64,000 nucleotides of DNA from Marsupella aquatica (lineage: Eukaryota > Marchantiophyta). Shown piece after piece: positions 34,120 to 45,984 of this stretch (the first letter of the stretch is position 1; each line of letters starts with the position of its first letter). The stretch covers positions 22,630,001-22,694,000 of the forward strand of contig OZ316896.1 in the NCBI GenBank assembly GCA_973895155.1, read 5' to 3'. Under the pieces are notes generated by a model, which was not told the DNA's origin, did not search any database, and saw only the letters and a program-made list of their open reading frames with translations. The position numbers and the translations under genes were made by a program.

Positions 34120-34385
34120 TGCAAAGATAAGTGAAAAAGAAAGGCTTTGTCAAAGAACAGATCACATAGCACATAGACCAAAATCTATTGACAATTCTGC
34201 AAATCTATGTAGATTTTTGCACAGGCAACTGAAAAGGAAAGTTTTCGTAAAAGAACAGATCACAGAGTCACTCCAACCAAAAGATTTTTCGCCGTCAGCC
34301 TTTGCATAAGAAATGTGCATTAAACTCAGTAGAGTAAACTGAAAAGCAAATTTTTGTAAAAAAACAGATCAAAGAGTCACGGCCA
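34120..34385. repeat. Degenerate tandem repeat of about 100 bp, three copies, in the transposon
   Basis: The block GAAAAG.AAA..TTTGT.AAA.AACAGATCA..AGTCAC recurs with ACAGATC at 34,157, 34,255 and 34,364. It is AT-rich, with no coding signal. Confidence 0.65.
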
Positions 34386-35333
34386 CCAAAAAATTTATCC
34401 AGATTGCATATAAAATTGCATTAAACTCTGTAAAGTGCCAGACTGTGTACAATGTTGGACTTTGCATGAAAGAATGAATGAAAATTAGAGAAAGAAATGA
34501 ATGAAAGACAAGAAACTGACAAACTTTCTTAGGAACCGATAGTCCACTTAGAGCACAAAAGAAAACTTCTTGGAATAAGCAATATAAGTACATTGTGAAA
34601 TGTATTCTTAATTGTTTCCTTCATGCTTTCACTTGCTGGCTGTTTGGAATCTAGCTTCTCAATAGCCATAGCTATAGATGTCGGCCCCACTGTATTCCAA
34701 GCAATATCCTTGTTGCTTTAATTTGGTTCTCTTCCAGATCTATTACGTCAGTAGTCCTCTCCAATCTGCTAAGTCCTTATGAATCTGCTTAGTCCTCTCT
34801 GACTTTGCTGAACCTTAGAGATGCTAAAAATTTCCAATCCCCGTAGCCATAGTGTCTCACATGGCCCCACTCTAGTCCAAATCATCTTAGATGTTGGTGC
34901 CTCTTCCAATCCCCTTAGCCTTTCGACATCGGCTCAATCCAGTCCAATCTACTCAGCCCTTATGAATCTGCTAATTTTCTTGCTCAACTATCGGGTGGAT
35001 ATGCTCAACACTGTTCTTTGACCTCTTCCACACCTAAAAAGACTCAACTAGCTCCCGCTGTCCCCAACAAAACCAGACTGGAAAACCAAATGGGTAGTAA
35101 ATGGTGCGAAATTTCATGTCGCGTGTTTCAATGGCGGGAAAAAATGTCCAAGAGTACCCGGGCCGAATGAGTCCCACATTTTAATAATTCCCAGTAAAAG
35201 TGGGTGAAACGGGACTGGTAAAAAATAAGATTGAACTGTTTCACAGACTGTAAAAAATAATTTCCCGGCCTGACGCATATGCAGTCACGAATTTGTGCGC
35301 TGGCCGTCCAATTTTCTGGATTTAATTATTTTC

Positions 35334-35358
35334 ACCGCTAACCTAATGACGACTACGG
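35334..35358 (-). repeat. Right terminal inverted repeat of the DNA transposon
   Basis: Reverse complement matches the left end over 25 bp with a single mismatch at position 20 (A for C). Confidence 0.92.
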
Positions 35359-35360
35359 TA

Positions 35361-36300
35361 TCTGTAGATTTGGGAGCTAATTTTAGAAAATAATCTCCTA
35401 CTGCTACCAGAAGTAGTATAAATTATAATCTTTTAGGTCTTCAGGTGTGTTAAATGTACTGTTAGCATATATACCCATATCTGGACACGTACAATTCGCA
35501 TAGCATTAGTTTAATTATTGCCCTTCAAAACTAGACTTCAGCTTTGTTTGATAGTGCGAGCAAAGTCTGAACAAAACTGTTAGATTTCATGTCCTGGACG
35601 TATGATAATCTATCTGCCATGTTGCCCACAACTTTGTAGAGCAAAGCTGCTCTTATAGTAACAACAAGTCCATCTAACCTGGCCAATGTTAGATTCAGGT
35701 TTCAATTCTAGCTAGCTATGCAGTGTAGACCTTCGATCGGTATGCGAAATAAGTAAACTAATGGTCTGCAGCATTTTGGATGGGCAGCAATGGAGGAGAA
35801 GGGAGAGCGCTGAGCGAACGTGAAGATTACGGTAGCACTCTAAGCAAATCCTTCAATCAAATTTCTCGATCCGGTCTTCTTAGCAGTCCACTAGACGAGT
35901 CGAAAATGGCATCTATCTGTATTCTTACTGTTTGGCAAAGCACCTGGAAAATTAATTTGGTATCGAATCAATGGGTTACTGCGGAATTGATTGCCACTCG
36001 TTACGCATTGGAATCAAGAGTTGTATCGAATTCCTTGGTTGACAGTAATTCTCTGATCATTTCGATGAGCAGCATTCAAACTGGAAGACTGAGGACCAGA
36101 CACCATACCGTACGTAGCTAACAAAGCGAAATTAAGGAAAATAAGGGTGGGAGTACGGGAGATATTGTTAATGTGATTTGCTCATCCCTCGGCTCATCCC
36201 AGCAACACTAAACCAACAAAGGAGCATAACTCCATTACCAACTCACGAAATAGGTACAGATGCTCACAAACAATTCTGTGAAGCAGCGAAAATCAAAGAT
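35361..36300 (-). repeat. Partial F-box unit lacking the gene (same orientation as unit C)
   Basis: After the transposon's right TA, the distal-module tail continues to about 35,543 (CCCTTCAAAACTAGA). The sequence then jumps to the leader-intron and upstream region of an F-box unit (CCTGGACGTATGATAAT, ATTCTTGG or CCTTGGTTGACAGTAATTCT, CACTAAACCAACAAAGGAG), ending near the conserved donor at about 36,265. The gene body is absent. At about 36,300 it meets unit D head to head. Confidence 0.7.
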
Positions 36301-37294
36301 CAACCTATCAAAGATCACGCAATTTCAGATGATCTCAAGAACTCTTGATCCAAATTGAGTGCCAATTGGTCGTAGTTTAATTGGGTCCTTCCATCCCCCA
36401 AAAGTAACATTCTCAAGTGCCCCTTCATGGTGAGTATATAAGAAGACTTTTGAGAGAGGACTACTCCATCCCTCAGGCAGGTGAATATATTCTTGTAAAT
36501 AATATTATGACTCCAAAAGTTTCAATCTGAGAAAAAACCTACTGGCCCGGATTATCTGCGAGTTCATATCGTCGAGCACAGCATTAGGGCAATCTACGTT
36601 GTTGTATGTATGTGAGAGAGTCTGACCTGGACTCTAAGTTGACTACCGCAAATTATGTCATTCCCGGGAGATCTTACCCAAGGCGCACAGCCACAGTGCC
36701 AACCTGTCACCAAACTTCACGTCTCATCCAGAGTTTTCTTCGTTGTAACAGCCCCCCAACTAAATCATTCAACCAGAGACCGTCCAGGCTGGTCTGAGGG
36801 CCCACACCATGTGAATGTAAATTATCCCCACAAGAAACCCATCTATCCCACCCCCTTGATTTCGGCAAGCAACGCAAGTGAAAAAGCAAGGAGACTGGGA
36901 AAATAATACAACGAAAAATACGGAACCTCTATCTCAGCCCGAAAACCGGTGATACCGTTGATCTGGGCCCAATCTGCAAGACGATATCGGTGACTCCCCC
37001 AACCAGCCAGCAGCCACGATCAAGAGAGCCCTAAGGAAAACTGGCATTGGAGATCCCACACACAGCAGTTAGGCGATTTACCCTCAAATGGTCTGTCTTT
37101 GTATGCAACACCCGAATTGAGGGGTGGTTTTCGGGTATTACTAGCTAGCCTAAAATTTAAAAAGCCAGGTGATAAGGACCGAATTGCACCAATTAATGAA
37201 ATAGGTACGTACCGTCTGGAAGGAAGCCCTCATGATCGAGGCGACACCAGATCTTTGGGTGACACTTCAGTCGTAGTTGGTCCTGCCACAACGC

Positions 37295-37301
37295 TATAAA
37301 G
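37295..37301 (+). promoter_or_regulatory. TATA box of unit D
   Basis: TATAAAG on the plus strand, followed by the conserved 5' UTR donor GTGAGT at 37,438-37,443 and a CTTCAG acceptor at about 38,224, mirroring unit C. Confidence 0.6.
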
Positions 37302-38279
37302 AGCTACTCCCGGGTCATTCTTGTCACTATCACTTTTTGCACTTTTGTTCTCCAACAGTAGCTAGTCGTGACTCACGTCTCGGGGCTGTAAGTAAAGTCA
37401 GTCTGGATGATCTTCGCTGCTTCACAGAAATTTGTTTGTGAGTATCTATCGATTCCACAACTCTCGAATCTAACGCGCAACGATCGGTAGTCGATTCCGT
37501 AGCTAGTAACCCATTGATTCGATTCCAAATTGATTATTTAGGTGCTTTGCCGAACAATAGGAATACAGATATATGCCATTTTCGATTATTCTCATTTAGT
37601 GCTATCAAGACCGGAGAAATTTGATTGAAAAATAGGCTTCGAGTGCTACCGTAATCTTCCATGTGCGCTCAGGGCTCTCCCCTCTCCGTTGCTGCCACTC
37701 CGAAATTCTGAAGACAATGCATTCTGAAGTAAGTAAATTGCGCAATTTACTTACTTCGCATGTAGATCTAACATGGCCTAGTTAGATGGAGTCCTTGTTA
37801 CTATAGCAGCTTTGCTCGAGAATGTTGTGGGCAGGAGGCAGGTCTAGTATCGTAAGTCCAGGACGTGCATTGGTTGATATTCTAACAGCTTTGTTGAAGC
37901 TTTTCTCGTTCAGTTCATAATTTTTACATTCTTCAACTCATCTTAATGACCTGTTGTGCATGTAGCAGATGAGATCATCTGAGGTTGGGGTACCGGGTAA
38001 GTGGGAGAAGAACGTGTCGCTCTTCTGAACTTGTAGGGTTGGTACTTTTCTGGAATCGGGCGGGGCAATATCTGTACCAACCGGTGATTACTTAGATTCG
38101 TACTGGGATTGGAGGTGGACTGGCGGATGAATAGACACTGTTGAGACTTCCCTCAAGTGCGCATTCCAGCGATCGAGTGCGCATTCCAGCAAGCAAGCGC
38201 GCATCGATCGTCGTCCATCTTCAGGCAGCAGTTGCGGCAGAGAAACCTTGGGAACGCTAAGTTCACATCGGTATCGAAA

Positions 38280-39592
38280 ATGTTTCACCTGGCCAGGCTG
38301 AAAGAGGAAAATCTGAAGAGGAGGAGAGAGAAACAACAGCGTGATGCACTTGAGGGGAGCTCATCCACAGCAGCAATGACCGACGAAAACGGCAGCAGGG
38401 GACTGCTTCCTGGCATTCCGCACGACCTCACGGTGCAAATGATAACTCCGAAGTTGTCATGGAGCTCACTGGGGGCTCTCTCATCGGTGAGCCGTGCTTG
38501 GCAACGAGCAGTTCGAAGTTATGAAATTTATAACGAGAGAACTCGCTCCCACTTGACGGAGACGTTTGTTGTCCTCAACTACTCTCTGTCTGTTTTTCTG
38601 AGAACAAGACTGGGATCGCTCTGTATAGCCTGCGAACAGGCGCTTGTCTTCAGCTTCCTCCCATCCCACATGTCAACAACGGAATTCCATATTTTTGCGA
38701 ATGCACAACCTTGGATGGGAAAGTATATGTTTTGGGAGGATTGAAGAACAATTCTACTAACCTTACTCCTCTGTGCCAAGCGGACGTATATATGTTTGAT
38801 GTGGCTGGGCACGCACAGACCTGGGAAAACTGCGCTAGTATGCACAGAGCTAGGTATAGTTTTGGCTGTGGCATTATAGACGGGAAAATTTATGTATGCG
38901 GTGGTTCTAAGTCGTCTAGTGTTGCAACCTTCAGTGGCACAGAAGTGTATGACCCCAAAGTAGATACTTGGACTGAGCTCATGCCAATGCTATCTCAACT
39001 GACAGGTCACACAGTTGCAATTGTCGAAAATGAGCTTCTGGTGTATGGTGGAGAGTCTTTCCGTGTAGGGCACTTGAACTACAACCTACACCGTGAGAAC
39101 CCATTGCTTCCAGATATTTTTCAGATTTATAACCCTACTACGGGCAAGTGGAGAAGACTGCTCAACCAGGTACCCAACTATCCGGGAATGAGGCTTGATG
39201 ACTGGCTTGGTAAAACAATGTTCAGTGTAGAGGAGAAACTACATGCCATCACAGGGTCTGCTGTTTTTCAACTTGACCTTGGACAAGATGTTAGGACGCG
39301 TCTGCAGTCCATTCAACATCCGAAGAGAAATTATTGGACCCCATACACTCGAGGAAAGGGGCCACTTGCAATTTTGGCGGTGGATGACCAGCTTGTAGCA
39401 ATTGATTATTTGTATGAGTATCAGTACATTGGAAGGCGCGTTGAAAGTGGCCAACGTGGAGACCTGGTGCTTGCTCTTCTTCGAGGCACAGGGTTCGGTG
39501 TCAAGGACCAATATATTGTGTGGGAGAGAGTTCTATATTCTCTTTCCTTTGATGGTTTGAAGTCTCCGTTCTTGCATATTCTTCGAGTTTAA
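38280..39592 (+). pseudogene. F-box/kelch pseudogene, unit D (2-bp frameshift)
   Basis: MFHL start at 38,280 and HILRV-stop at 39,592, but the length is 2 bases more than a whole number of codons. The lesion is a T-run at 38,593-38,597: five T where paralogues have three (CTGTTTCTGAG). The first frame therefore covers the F-box and ends in nonsense after NYSLSV, while the kelch part resumes in the other frame (DGKVYVLGG from about 38,711). Everything else is intact, including F-box LLPGIPHDLTVQMI and the blades. It is very close to unit C, the other arm of the inverted repeat, and its lesion is independent of C's stop. Confidence 0.9.
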
Positions 39593-39739
39593 GCAGCTCC
39601 TGTACAAGTTCGGCCAATCATTCAAGGCCAGAGGCCGGTTCCTTCTTCGGAACTTATCCGCCTCCTTTGTCAAGAAAGTTAGATCCGTAGTTGATACAAC
39701 CGGAGATCGATTTCCTGGCTGATAAGATTTACGTAGATT

Positions 39740-40033
39740 AGCATGAGGTTTGCTTCTTTGTAAACAAAAGAATAAATGCGTGAACTTTTTTCCATCATTT
39801 TTGTGCTAATGGAGATTGCTAATGGAGATTGTTGTCATTCAAGTGAGTGCATTCCGTGAATCTCAGATTGACAGAGTCTTTTGAATCCAGTCTGGAGGAT
39901 GTTTGGAGATTTTTGTCAAGTGAGTGCATGGGCCGTGAACTCAGATTGAGGAGCTAGTCTTTCGAAGTCAATCTCGTGGTTGTTTCTGATCATCTTGTTT
40001 CGTAATTGTAAGAAAACCAATAGAACATGTTTC
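39740..40033. repeat. Satellite-like 3' flank of unit D, cut by the copia insertion
   Basis: Inverted monomers of the shared satellite (TTTGTAAACAAAAGAATAAATGCGTGA, then CTCAGATTG and AGTCTTTCGAAGTCAATCTC blocks). The array resumes at 45,564 beyond the copia element. Confidence 0.75.
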
Positions 40034-40308
40034 TCTCAGAATATCAATAAGCACTTTATTGACTAATACAACATAAGCAAACTATGATGAATGATATGAA
40101 TGTGTTATGAGTAATTTACAACTATGAGACTAAATAGGATTCATCTCTAGAAGGATGAACCTGAAAAGAAGAGGTGTACTCTTTCAGGTAGGTGTACCCT
40201 TTCAGGTGTAACCCTTACATATGAACTAGGTGTAACCCTTCAGGTGTAATCCTCTACATATGAATTAACATGAATATGCTTAGTGCATGTTCACATTACC
40301 CCTTAACA
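40034..40308 (-). repeat. Copia LTR (3' LTR on the minus strand)
   Basis: 275 bp, identical to 45,289-45,563 except for three transitions (in GAGTAATTTACAAC, TTCAGGTAGG and TTCACATTACC). Confidence 0.96.
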
Positions 40309-40316
40309 CCCCCCTT
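40309..40316 (-). promoter_or_regulatory. Polypurine tract of the copia element
   Basis: AAGGGGGG on the minus strand, directly before the 3' LTR. It is the expected primer for plus-strand synthesis. Confidence 0.75.
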
Positions 40317-40458
40317 AATGTGAACCTATACTAACTAAGGTAATCTAATACCTAGTCCATGAGTGCAATACTCATGTTTTGGTTTAGGAAGGGCTTTATT
40401 TAAGACATCTACAATCATTTGGCTTGTATGAACATAATCCAGAATGATTTCTTTTGTG

Positions 40459-43400
40459 CTAACCTTTTCTTGCAAAGAACTTGAATCTAAGATCTATATG
40501 CTTAGATCTGTCGTGGAATCTACTCGGATTTTTGGCAAGAGATATGCATGTTTGATTGTCACTGAAGATTTGGATAGGAACAGATAATTGTGAAAAGCCT
40601 AAGTCTTCCATAAGCTGACGTAGCCAGATTGCCTCTTTTGCACAAGAAGCTCCAGCCATAAACTCTGCTTTGGTAGAAGATAGAGCAATGGTGGGCTGCT
40701 TCTTGCTCTGCCAGGACAACACCTCCACCCAGGTGAAAGGAAAACCCTGTAACAGATTTTTGGGAGTCGGTGTCACTACCCCAGTCGGAGTCGATCTGTC
40801 CAACCTTGAAGTTTGCTAGCACTTCTTCCTTGATAAGTGAGCCCAAGGTCATGTGTCCTCTTCAAGTACGTATCTAAGAATGCGCTTAACTGCAGCCCAA
40901 TGTAAAGGACCAGGATTGGACATATACTGCACCGCATGACTAGTAGCAAAGGAAATATCTGGACGTGTACTAGTTGCAACATATAATATGCATCCTAAAG
41001 CATTGGCGTATGGAATGTTTTTCATTTGACTGATCTCTTGAGGAGTTGTTGGACTCATGCTCTTGGTAAGGCGTGTATTGGCTGGCATAGGGGTATCAAT
41101 TGGTTTGCAATCAAGCATGTTAAATCTGGTCAGAATATCTTGAATATATTTGCTTTGAGATAGAGTAATGGTTTTGGATGGTCTATGGCGTTTGACCTGA
41201 ATGCCTAAACAGTACTCTATTTCCCCATTGTCAGTCATTTCAGATTTGATAGACAAATCATGCTTGATTTGATTAAGGAAAGGCAAACTATTGGAAAGTA
41301 CGATTGAGTCATCAACATACAGACCAAGGATGGCAAAATTGTTGTTGTGGCGCTTGATATAAACATTATTGTCAGCTTGACAAGGAACAAAGCCAACTTC
41401 TAGCAAATAATTGTTGAAACATTCAAACCACAAGTGAGGTGACTGCTTGAGGCCATAGAGCAAGCGTAAAAGCCGACAAACCTTTTTAAGAAAGCGTTGA
41501 TCAACAAAACCTTCAGGCTGTGACATTTACACTTCTTCTGGTAAAAGTGCATACAAGAAAGCTGTCTTGACGTCCATCTGATGAATGTGAAGATCAAAGA
41601 TAGCTGCCAAGGCCAACATGACTCGTAAAGATGACATGCGTATTACTGGCGAGAAAGTTTCATGGTAGTCAAATAATTCCCTCAATTTGGGAAAAGCTGT
41701 GTGCAACAAGTCGAGCTTTGTATCGGGCAATGGTTCCGTCAGAATTGTATTTCTTCCTGAGAATCCATTTACAAGAAACCACAGACCTGCCAGGAGGTAG
41801 ATCTAATTGTAATTCCCATGTTTGGTTTTGCATGAGTGATGCATACTCAGCCTCAATGGCTTGCTGCCATTTATCAGCATCAAGAGATGTCAACTCTTCT
41901 GATCAGGATGAAGGCTCTGAAGATTGTGCCACTGCTAAGGCATGTATGTTTTGAACATGAACTAGATTTGAAGTACGGTACCTTGCAGGTAGAGTTCCTT
42001 TAGTTGTACATGAGGACCGTCGAGGAGGATTTCTTTCTGACGTAGCAATATCAAGATCAAAAGGATCTTGAGGAAGAAATTCAAGAACATCCTCGAGTGA
42101 ATGGTTAGTGTTATCCGATGATGAGTCCGAACAATCTGACAAATCTGATGGAATTTGTGGATCAGGAGTGATAGGCCCTTGTAATACAGTTGGTCCTGGA
42201 AGTGGAACAGGGATAACAGCAGGTTGAACCAGGGGCTGAACTGCCAGTTGAGCTGGTGGTGTAGTTGTTGATGATAGTCTCCCTAAGAATTCATCAGTGA
42301 GATTAGTGTGATTAACGAGGTTGTCAACACTAGTAGAGTCAAATTCTGATGACTTAGGAGAGGACCTCGCAGAAGAACGTCCAAGATGTAAGCCAAGGAT
42401 GTGGTCCTCATGGAAACCCACATTACTGCTAAAAATGAACTGTCGTGTAATAGGGTCATATAGTCGATAGCCCTTAACGCCCATATCCTCTCCATAACCA
42501 ATAAACACACATTTATTGGTTTTAGCATCCAACTTTTGCCTCGTTTCTTTTGGAACATGTTGATAAATGGGACAGCTAAAGATCCTTAGATGCTTGAAAT
42601 CTGGTTTGGTGCCACCAGTCCATAACTTATAAGGAGTGACATTATTCTCCAAGGCAGAAGTGAAGCTACAATTTTGAAGATAACATGCACTAGCTATAGC
42701 TTCTGCCCAAAAAGAGTTTGGAAGGTGAGCAGCATGAATCATGCTGCGAGCTGAGTTAACCAAGGTCTGGTTTTTGCGCTCTGCAACTCCATTTTGCTCT
42801 GGGGTCCCAGGTATGGTTAGCTGTCGTGCTATGCCATGTTCTTGACAGAAAATAGTGAACTCTTGAGAGATGTACTCTCCACCGTTGTCTCCCCGAAGTA
42901 CTTTTATAGAAAGGCCAAGTTGATTTTCAACTAACGCCTTGTATATCTGAAATTTGCTAAATACTTCAGATTTTTGTTTGAGAAAGTTAACATAAGTATA
43001 CCGTGAGTGATTCTCAATGAAGGTTAAAAAATACCTTGATCCTCCCAAGGAAGGAACTTGTATCGGACCACACAGGTCGGTGTGAACAAGTCCTAGCAAA
43101 GAACTAGCTCTTTTACTTGGACCAGTTGGAAAAGGATTTTTCCATTGTTTTCCAGAAATACATCCCTCACAAAGAGGGATGTTGTCAAACTTAGAACTTG
43201 AAATTCCAGTAACCGTGTTGTGTGTTTGCATGATTTTAATCGCACCAAAGTGCAAAGGGCCAAGTCAGGGATGCCAGCAAAGGGCGTCAGTCTTTAGAAA
43301 TGGCGTGGTCCCGGGTGTGATAGTAAGAGCATTACTTTGCAAATGTGTAGAAGACTGAGATAGCCCAATACCCAAAGGGTAAAGGCTACCAACTTGATAA

Positions 43401-44949
43401 CATTTAAGTTGAATAATAGAGCCAGTATGATCACGTCCTTTTAACAGGCAATGTCCAAGAAAAAATTCAATGCTGCCATGACTGCTCCTGGTGGCTTCTG
43501 AGACCGACAACAAATTTTTCTCGATCTTAGGTATGTGAAGCACATTAGAGATTGTGGTAACGGACCCTGACTCGGGGGTTTCATTTCCACAAAAATGGCA
43601 TATCACGTGCGACGAAAGATAGGGTCATTTTATTGGTTCTAAGGGAAGACTTAAGAATTTTTGTAGAAGAACAATAGGGTCTTTTAAGTTCAATTTTGAG
43701 ACTTATAAGAACATTAGGGTTTTTTTAATCCAATTTTTAGAATATTCCAAGAATATTCTAACTTTATAAGGGTTAAAAAATAGATTTTTTTTCCTACATT
43801 TTAGGGGGTCCGAGGCCTAAAAACGTCGCAGGCGATGGGGAGGTCCCCATATAGTGAGACCCCGGAGGACCCTGAATTGAGCTTAACATGAACAGTACCA
43901 ACACCAATGGCCAATTGTTCAGAATTGTCGGCCATGGAAACCACAAGAGGGTGAGGCAATGTTTCATATTGGTGAAACCATTGTCTATGAGGAGTCATAT
44001 GTCGAGTGGCCCCAGAATCAAAACACCACGTGTTACCAAAATCATAGGGACTTGGAACCGTTGACATTGTGGTAGTGACAAACAATTGCACCTTTGGAGT
44101 ACTATCAACAAATTGAGTTGATGGTGGCTTTGCTGATCGAAAAATACCAGCAGCACGGTCTTTTGCTCTGTTGCGGCAATCTGGAGCAATATGACCTTTG
44201 TTTAAACAATAATGGCATGTAAGCTCTTTGTATTTACCATCATTTGAAGAACTGGGATGTGAATTTCCAGTTTTCCCCTTGAATTTGGGTTTACCTTTGT
44301 ACTTCTCCACAGCAATCAATGCACCATTGGTTCGAGAGTCAGATTTACCCTTGGAATCATGATGAGTTTGCATTGCATTTTCTTGAAGAATTTTAGCAAG
44401 AAGTACAGAGAAAGTAAGACCGGTTTGATTTGATTGAATGGAGATGAATGACCTCCATGTCTCGGGTAATGCTCCCAGAAGTAAAATGATTAATTGGTTG
44501 TCGATCAGGAATTGTAAGACCAGCAACTGCAGCCTCATCAACCAGGCCTTGAAACTCTTCTATGAAGTCAAGTACTGAATTACCTTCAAGTAGAGAGAGT
44601 TGTAAAAGTCGCCGATGAATAGCGACTTGAGCCGACAAATCAGACAACTCATAGGTTGCCGTCAGTTTATCCCAAATCTCTTTTGAAGTTGCTAAGGAAC
44701 AAACCAACTGAATTTGTTTGTTCCCGCAATGAAGAATCAGGTCAGCTCTTGCCTTAGCATCTTTTGTTTTCCATTCCGCTAAAGCTATTGGATTGGCAGG
44801 CCCTGGATTAGGAAGCGTGCCATCAACTACTGAAAAAGATCTTGTCAAATTAGTAACATTTCCAACTTAATCTTCCAGATTGAATAGTTCAATCCATTTA
44901 ACTTCTCCACCACATAGGCCTTGTTAAGGTCGGAAGTAGGAGTAGCCAT
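40459..44949 (-). pseudogene. Copia gag-pol polyprotein, disrupted
   Basis: It starts at ATG 44,949 and reads gag, with a frameshift soon after (about 44,850) and another near 44,400-44,540. The zinc knuckle CHYCLNKGHIAPDC and protease DSGATRHM lie in 44,541-43,868. A 297-bp MITE interrupts the gene at 43,571-43,867. Integrase follows (HTDLCGP, DNGGEY, PEQNGVAERKN) in 43,255-41,903, with an in-frame TGA at 43,267-43,265 in the zinc-binding region. Reverse transcriptase (YGLKQSPHLW, YVDD) lies in 41,730-40,849, with a TAA at 41,529-41,527. RNase H (SSTKAEFMA, FSDNQTC) lies in 40,803-40,459 after a further frameshift. It could be mobilised only with proteins supplied by another copy. Confidence 0.9.
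43571..43867. mobile_element. hAT-like MITE nested in the copia element, 297 bp
   Basis: Inverted ends CTCGGGGGTTTC and CTCCGGGGTCTC (10 of 12 match) are flanked by a perfect 8-bp duplication GACCCTGA (43,563-43,570 and 43,868-43,875). The interior aligns with 20,934-21,222 in inverse orientation. It splits the copia gene between protease and the pre-integrase region. It must have inserted after, or have travelled with, this copia copy. Confidence 0.92.
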
Positions 44950-45276
44950 ATGGAATAAACTACTGAAACAGAGTTAGCCTAATGAACTAGCTTATTGAGA
45001 AGAAAATTTCTTTCTTCAATTAAAACAGATTGAGGACAGTGAAAATTCTCCTCTAGTTTCAATCTTTTGGAAATGAGGATACCAAGACTTAGGAGGTGGA
45101 GGACAATTAAACTTCTGAAATGCAAGTTCAGTTGGCTCATGATCGAGAGAATTCATTAAGTGAAGTTAAACTGGAATCGTATATATGGAATGCTAATGAA
45201 CCCAGTTTTAAATCCATCATGAGATTTACTAACTGTCTCCATCTCTCCCTTCAAACTATCCATCATTCCTTTCAAT

Positions 45277-45288
45277 GCTCTGATACCA
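45277..45288 (-). promoter_or_regulatory. tRNA-iMet primer binding site of the copia element
   Basis: TGGTATCAGAGC on the minus strand, immediately inside the 5' LTR. This is the standard plant copia primer site. Confidence 0.93.
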
Positions 45289-45563
45289 TCTCAGAATATC
45301 AATAAGCACTTTATTGACTAATACAACATAAGCAAACTATGATGAATGATATGAATGTGTTATGAGTAATCTACAACTATGAGACTAAATAGGATTCATC
45401 TCTAGAAGGATGAACCTGAAAAGAAGAGGTGTACTCTTTCAGATAGGTGTACCCTTTCAGGTGTAACCCTTACATATGAACTAGGTGTAACCCTTCAGGT
45501 GTAATCCTCTACATATGAATTAACATGAATATGCTTAGTGCATGTTCATATTACCCCTTAACA
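45289..45563 (-). repeat. Copia LTR (5' LTR on the minus strand)
   Basis: 275 bp, partner of 40,034-40,308. It abuts the primer site on the inside and target duplication GTTTC (45,564-45,568) on the outside. Confidence 0.96.
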
Positions 45564-45568
45564 GTTTC

Positions 45569-45960
45569 CATCTCTTGTGTTCTCAATCCATCGAGATTTG
45601 TTTCAATTCTGTCCGGTCCATCAAACTGTGCAACTTAGATTGAATAGTCTTTTGAATTCAGTCTCATCCTAGATGTTTCTGATTAGTTTCATTGATTTGT
45701 AAACAAACCATTCAATACATTTTCCATCAGACACTTATGTAATCATGGATGTGCTGAGTCTCATGGATTTCTCAGCTCAGTTTCATTTACATGTATAGGC
45801 CAGCAAATTTTGTTTCCAGCAATTGCATTCTCATAGAATTTTACCAATCAGAGCCAATACTGAGCGCATGATCAGTGAGGCACAATTTGAACAATCTGTG
45901 TAGTCAGTCTCGAGGATGACTCTGATCAGTGCACTTACAATCTGGTTGGATGTCTTTAAA
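45569..45960. repeat. Satellite-like flank, continuation beyond the copia element
   Basis: Inverted monomers of the F-box-flanking satellite (CTTGTGTTCTCAATCCATCG, GATTGAATAGTCTTTTGAATTC, TTGATTTGTAAACAAACCA), matching 23,480-23,900 in reverse complement. Confidence 0.75.
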
Positions 45961-45984
45961 ACTTGAGAGACAAGAACGCTATAA

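Larger units (their letters stand above)
28536..35358 (+). mobile_element. 6.8-kb TA-flanked DNA transposon with a DDE transposase
   Basis: The termini are 25-bp inverted repeats with one mismatch: 28,536-28,560 begins CCGTAGTCGTCATTAGGTT, and 35,334-35,358 reads the same inward on the other strand. Each end abuts a TA (28,534-28,535 and 35,359-35,360), the target duplication typical of the Tc1/mariner-pogo superfamily. A related segment without the insertion lies at about 46,390-46,500, with a TA at 46,436-46,437 at the corresponding point. Inside are a transposase ORF (30,275-32,017), an overlapping upstream ORF, two possible accessory coding stretches and degenerate repeats. Family assignment to a DDE_1-like group is from protein motifs. 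Confidence 0.9.
40034..45563 (-). mobile_element. Ty1/copia LTR retrotransposon, 5,530 bp, with 5-bp target duplication
   Basis: Two 275-bp LTRs (40,034-40,308 and 45,289-45,563) are flanked by GTTTC (40,029-40,033 and 45,564-45,568). On the minus strand the element begins TGTTAAGGGG and ends TTCTGAGA. A 12-base tRNA-iMet primer site and a purine tract sit beside the LTRs. Domain order gag-protease-integrase-RT-RNase H defines copia. The LTRs differ at three positions, all transitions (about 1.1%), so insertion looks recent. The coding region is nonetheless broken in several places and carries a MITE. The matching empty site is visible in the other arm near 23,900. Confidence 0.96.
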
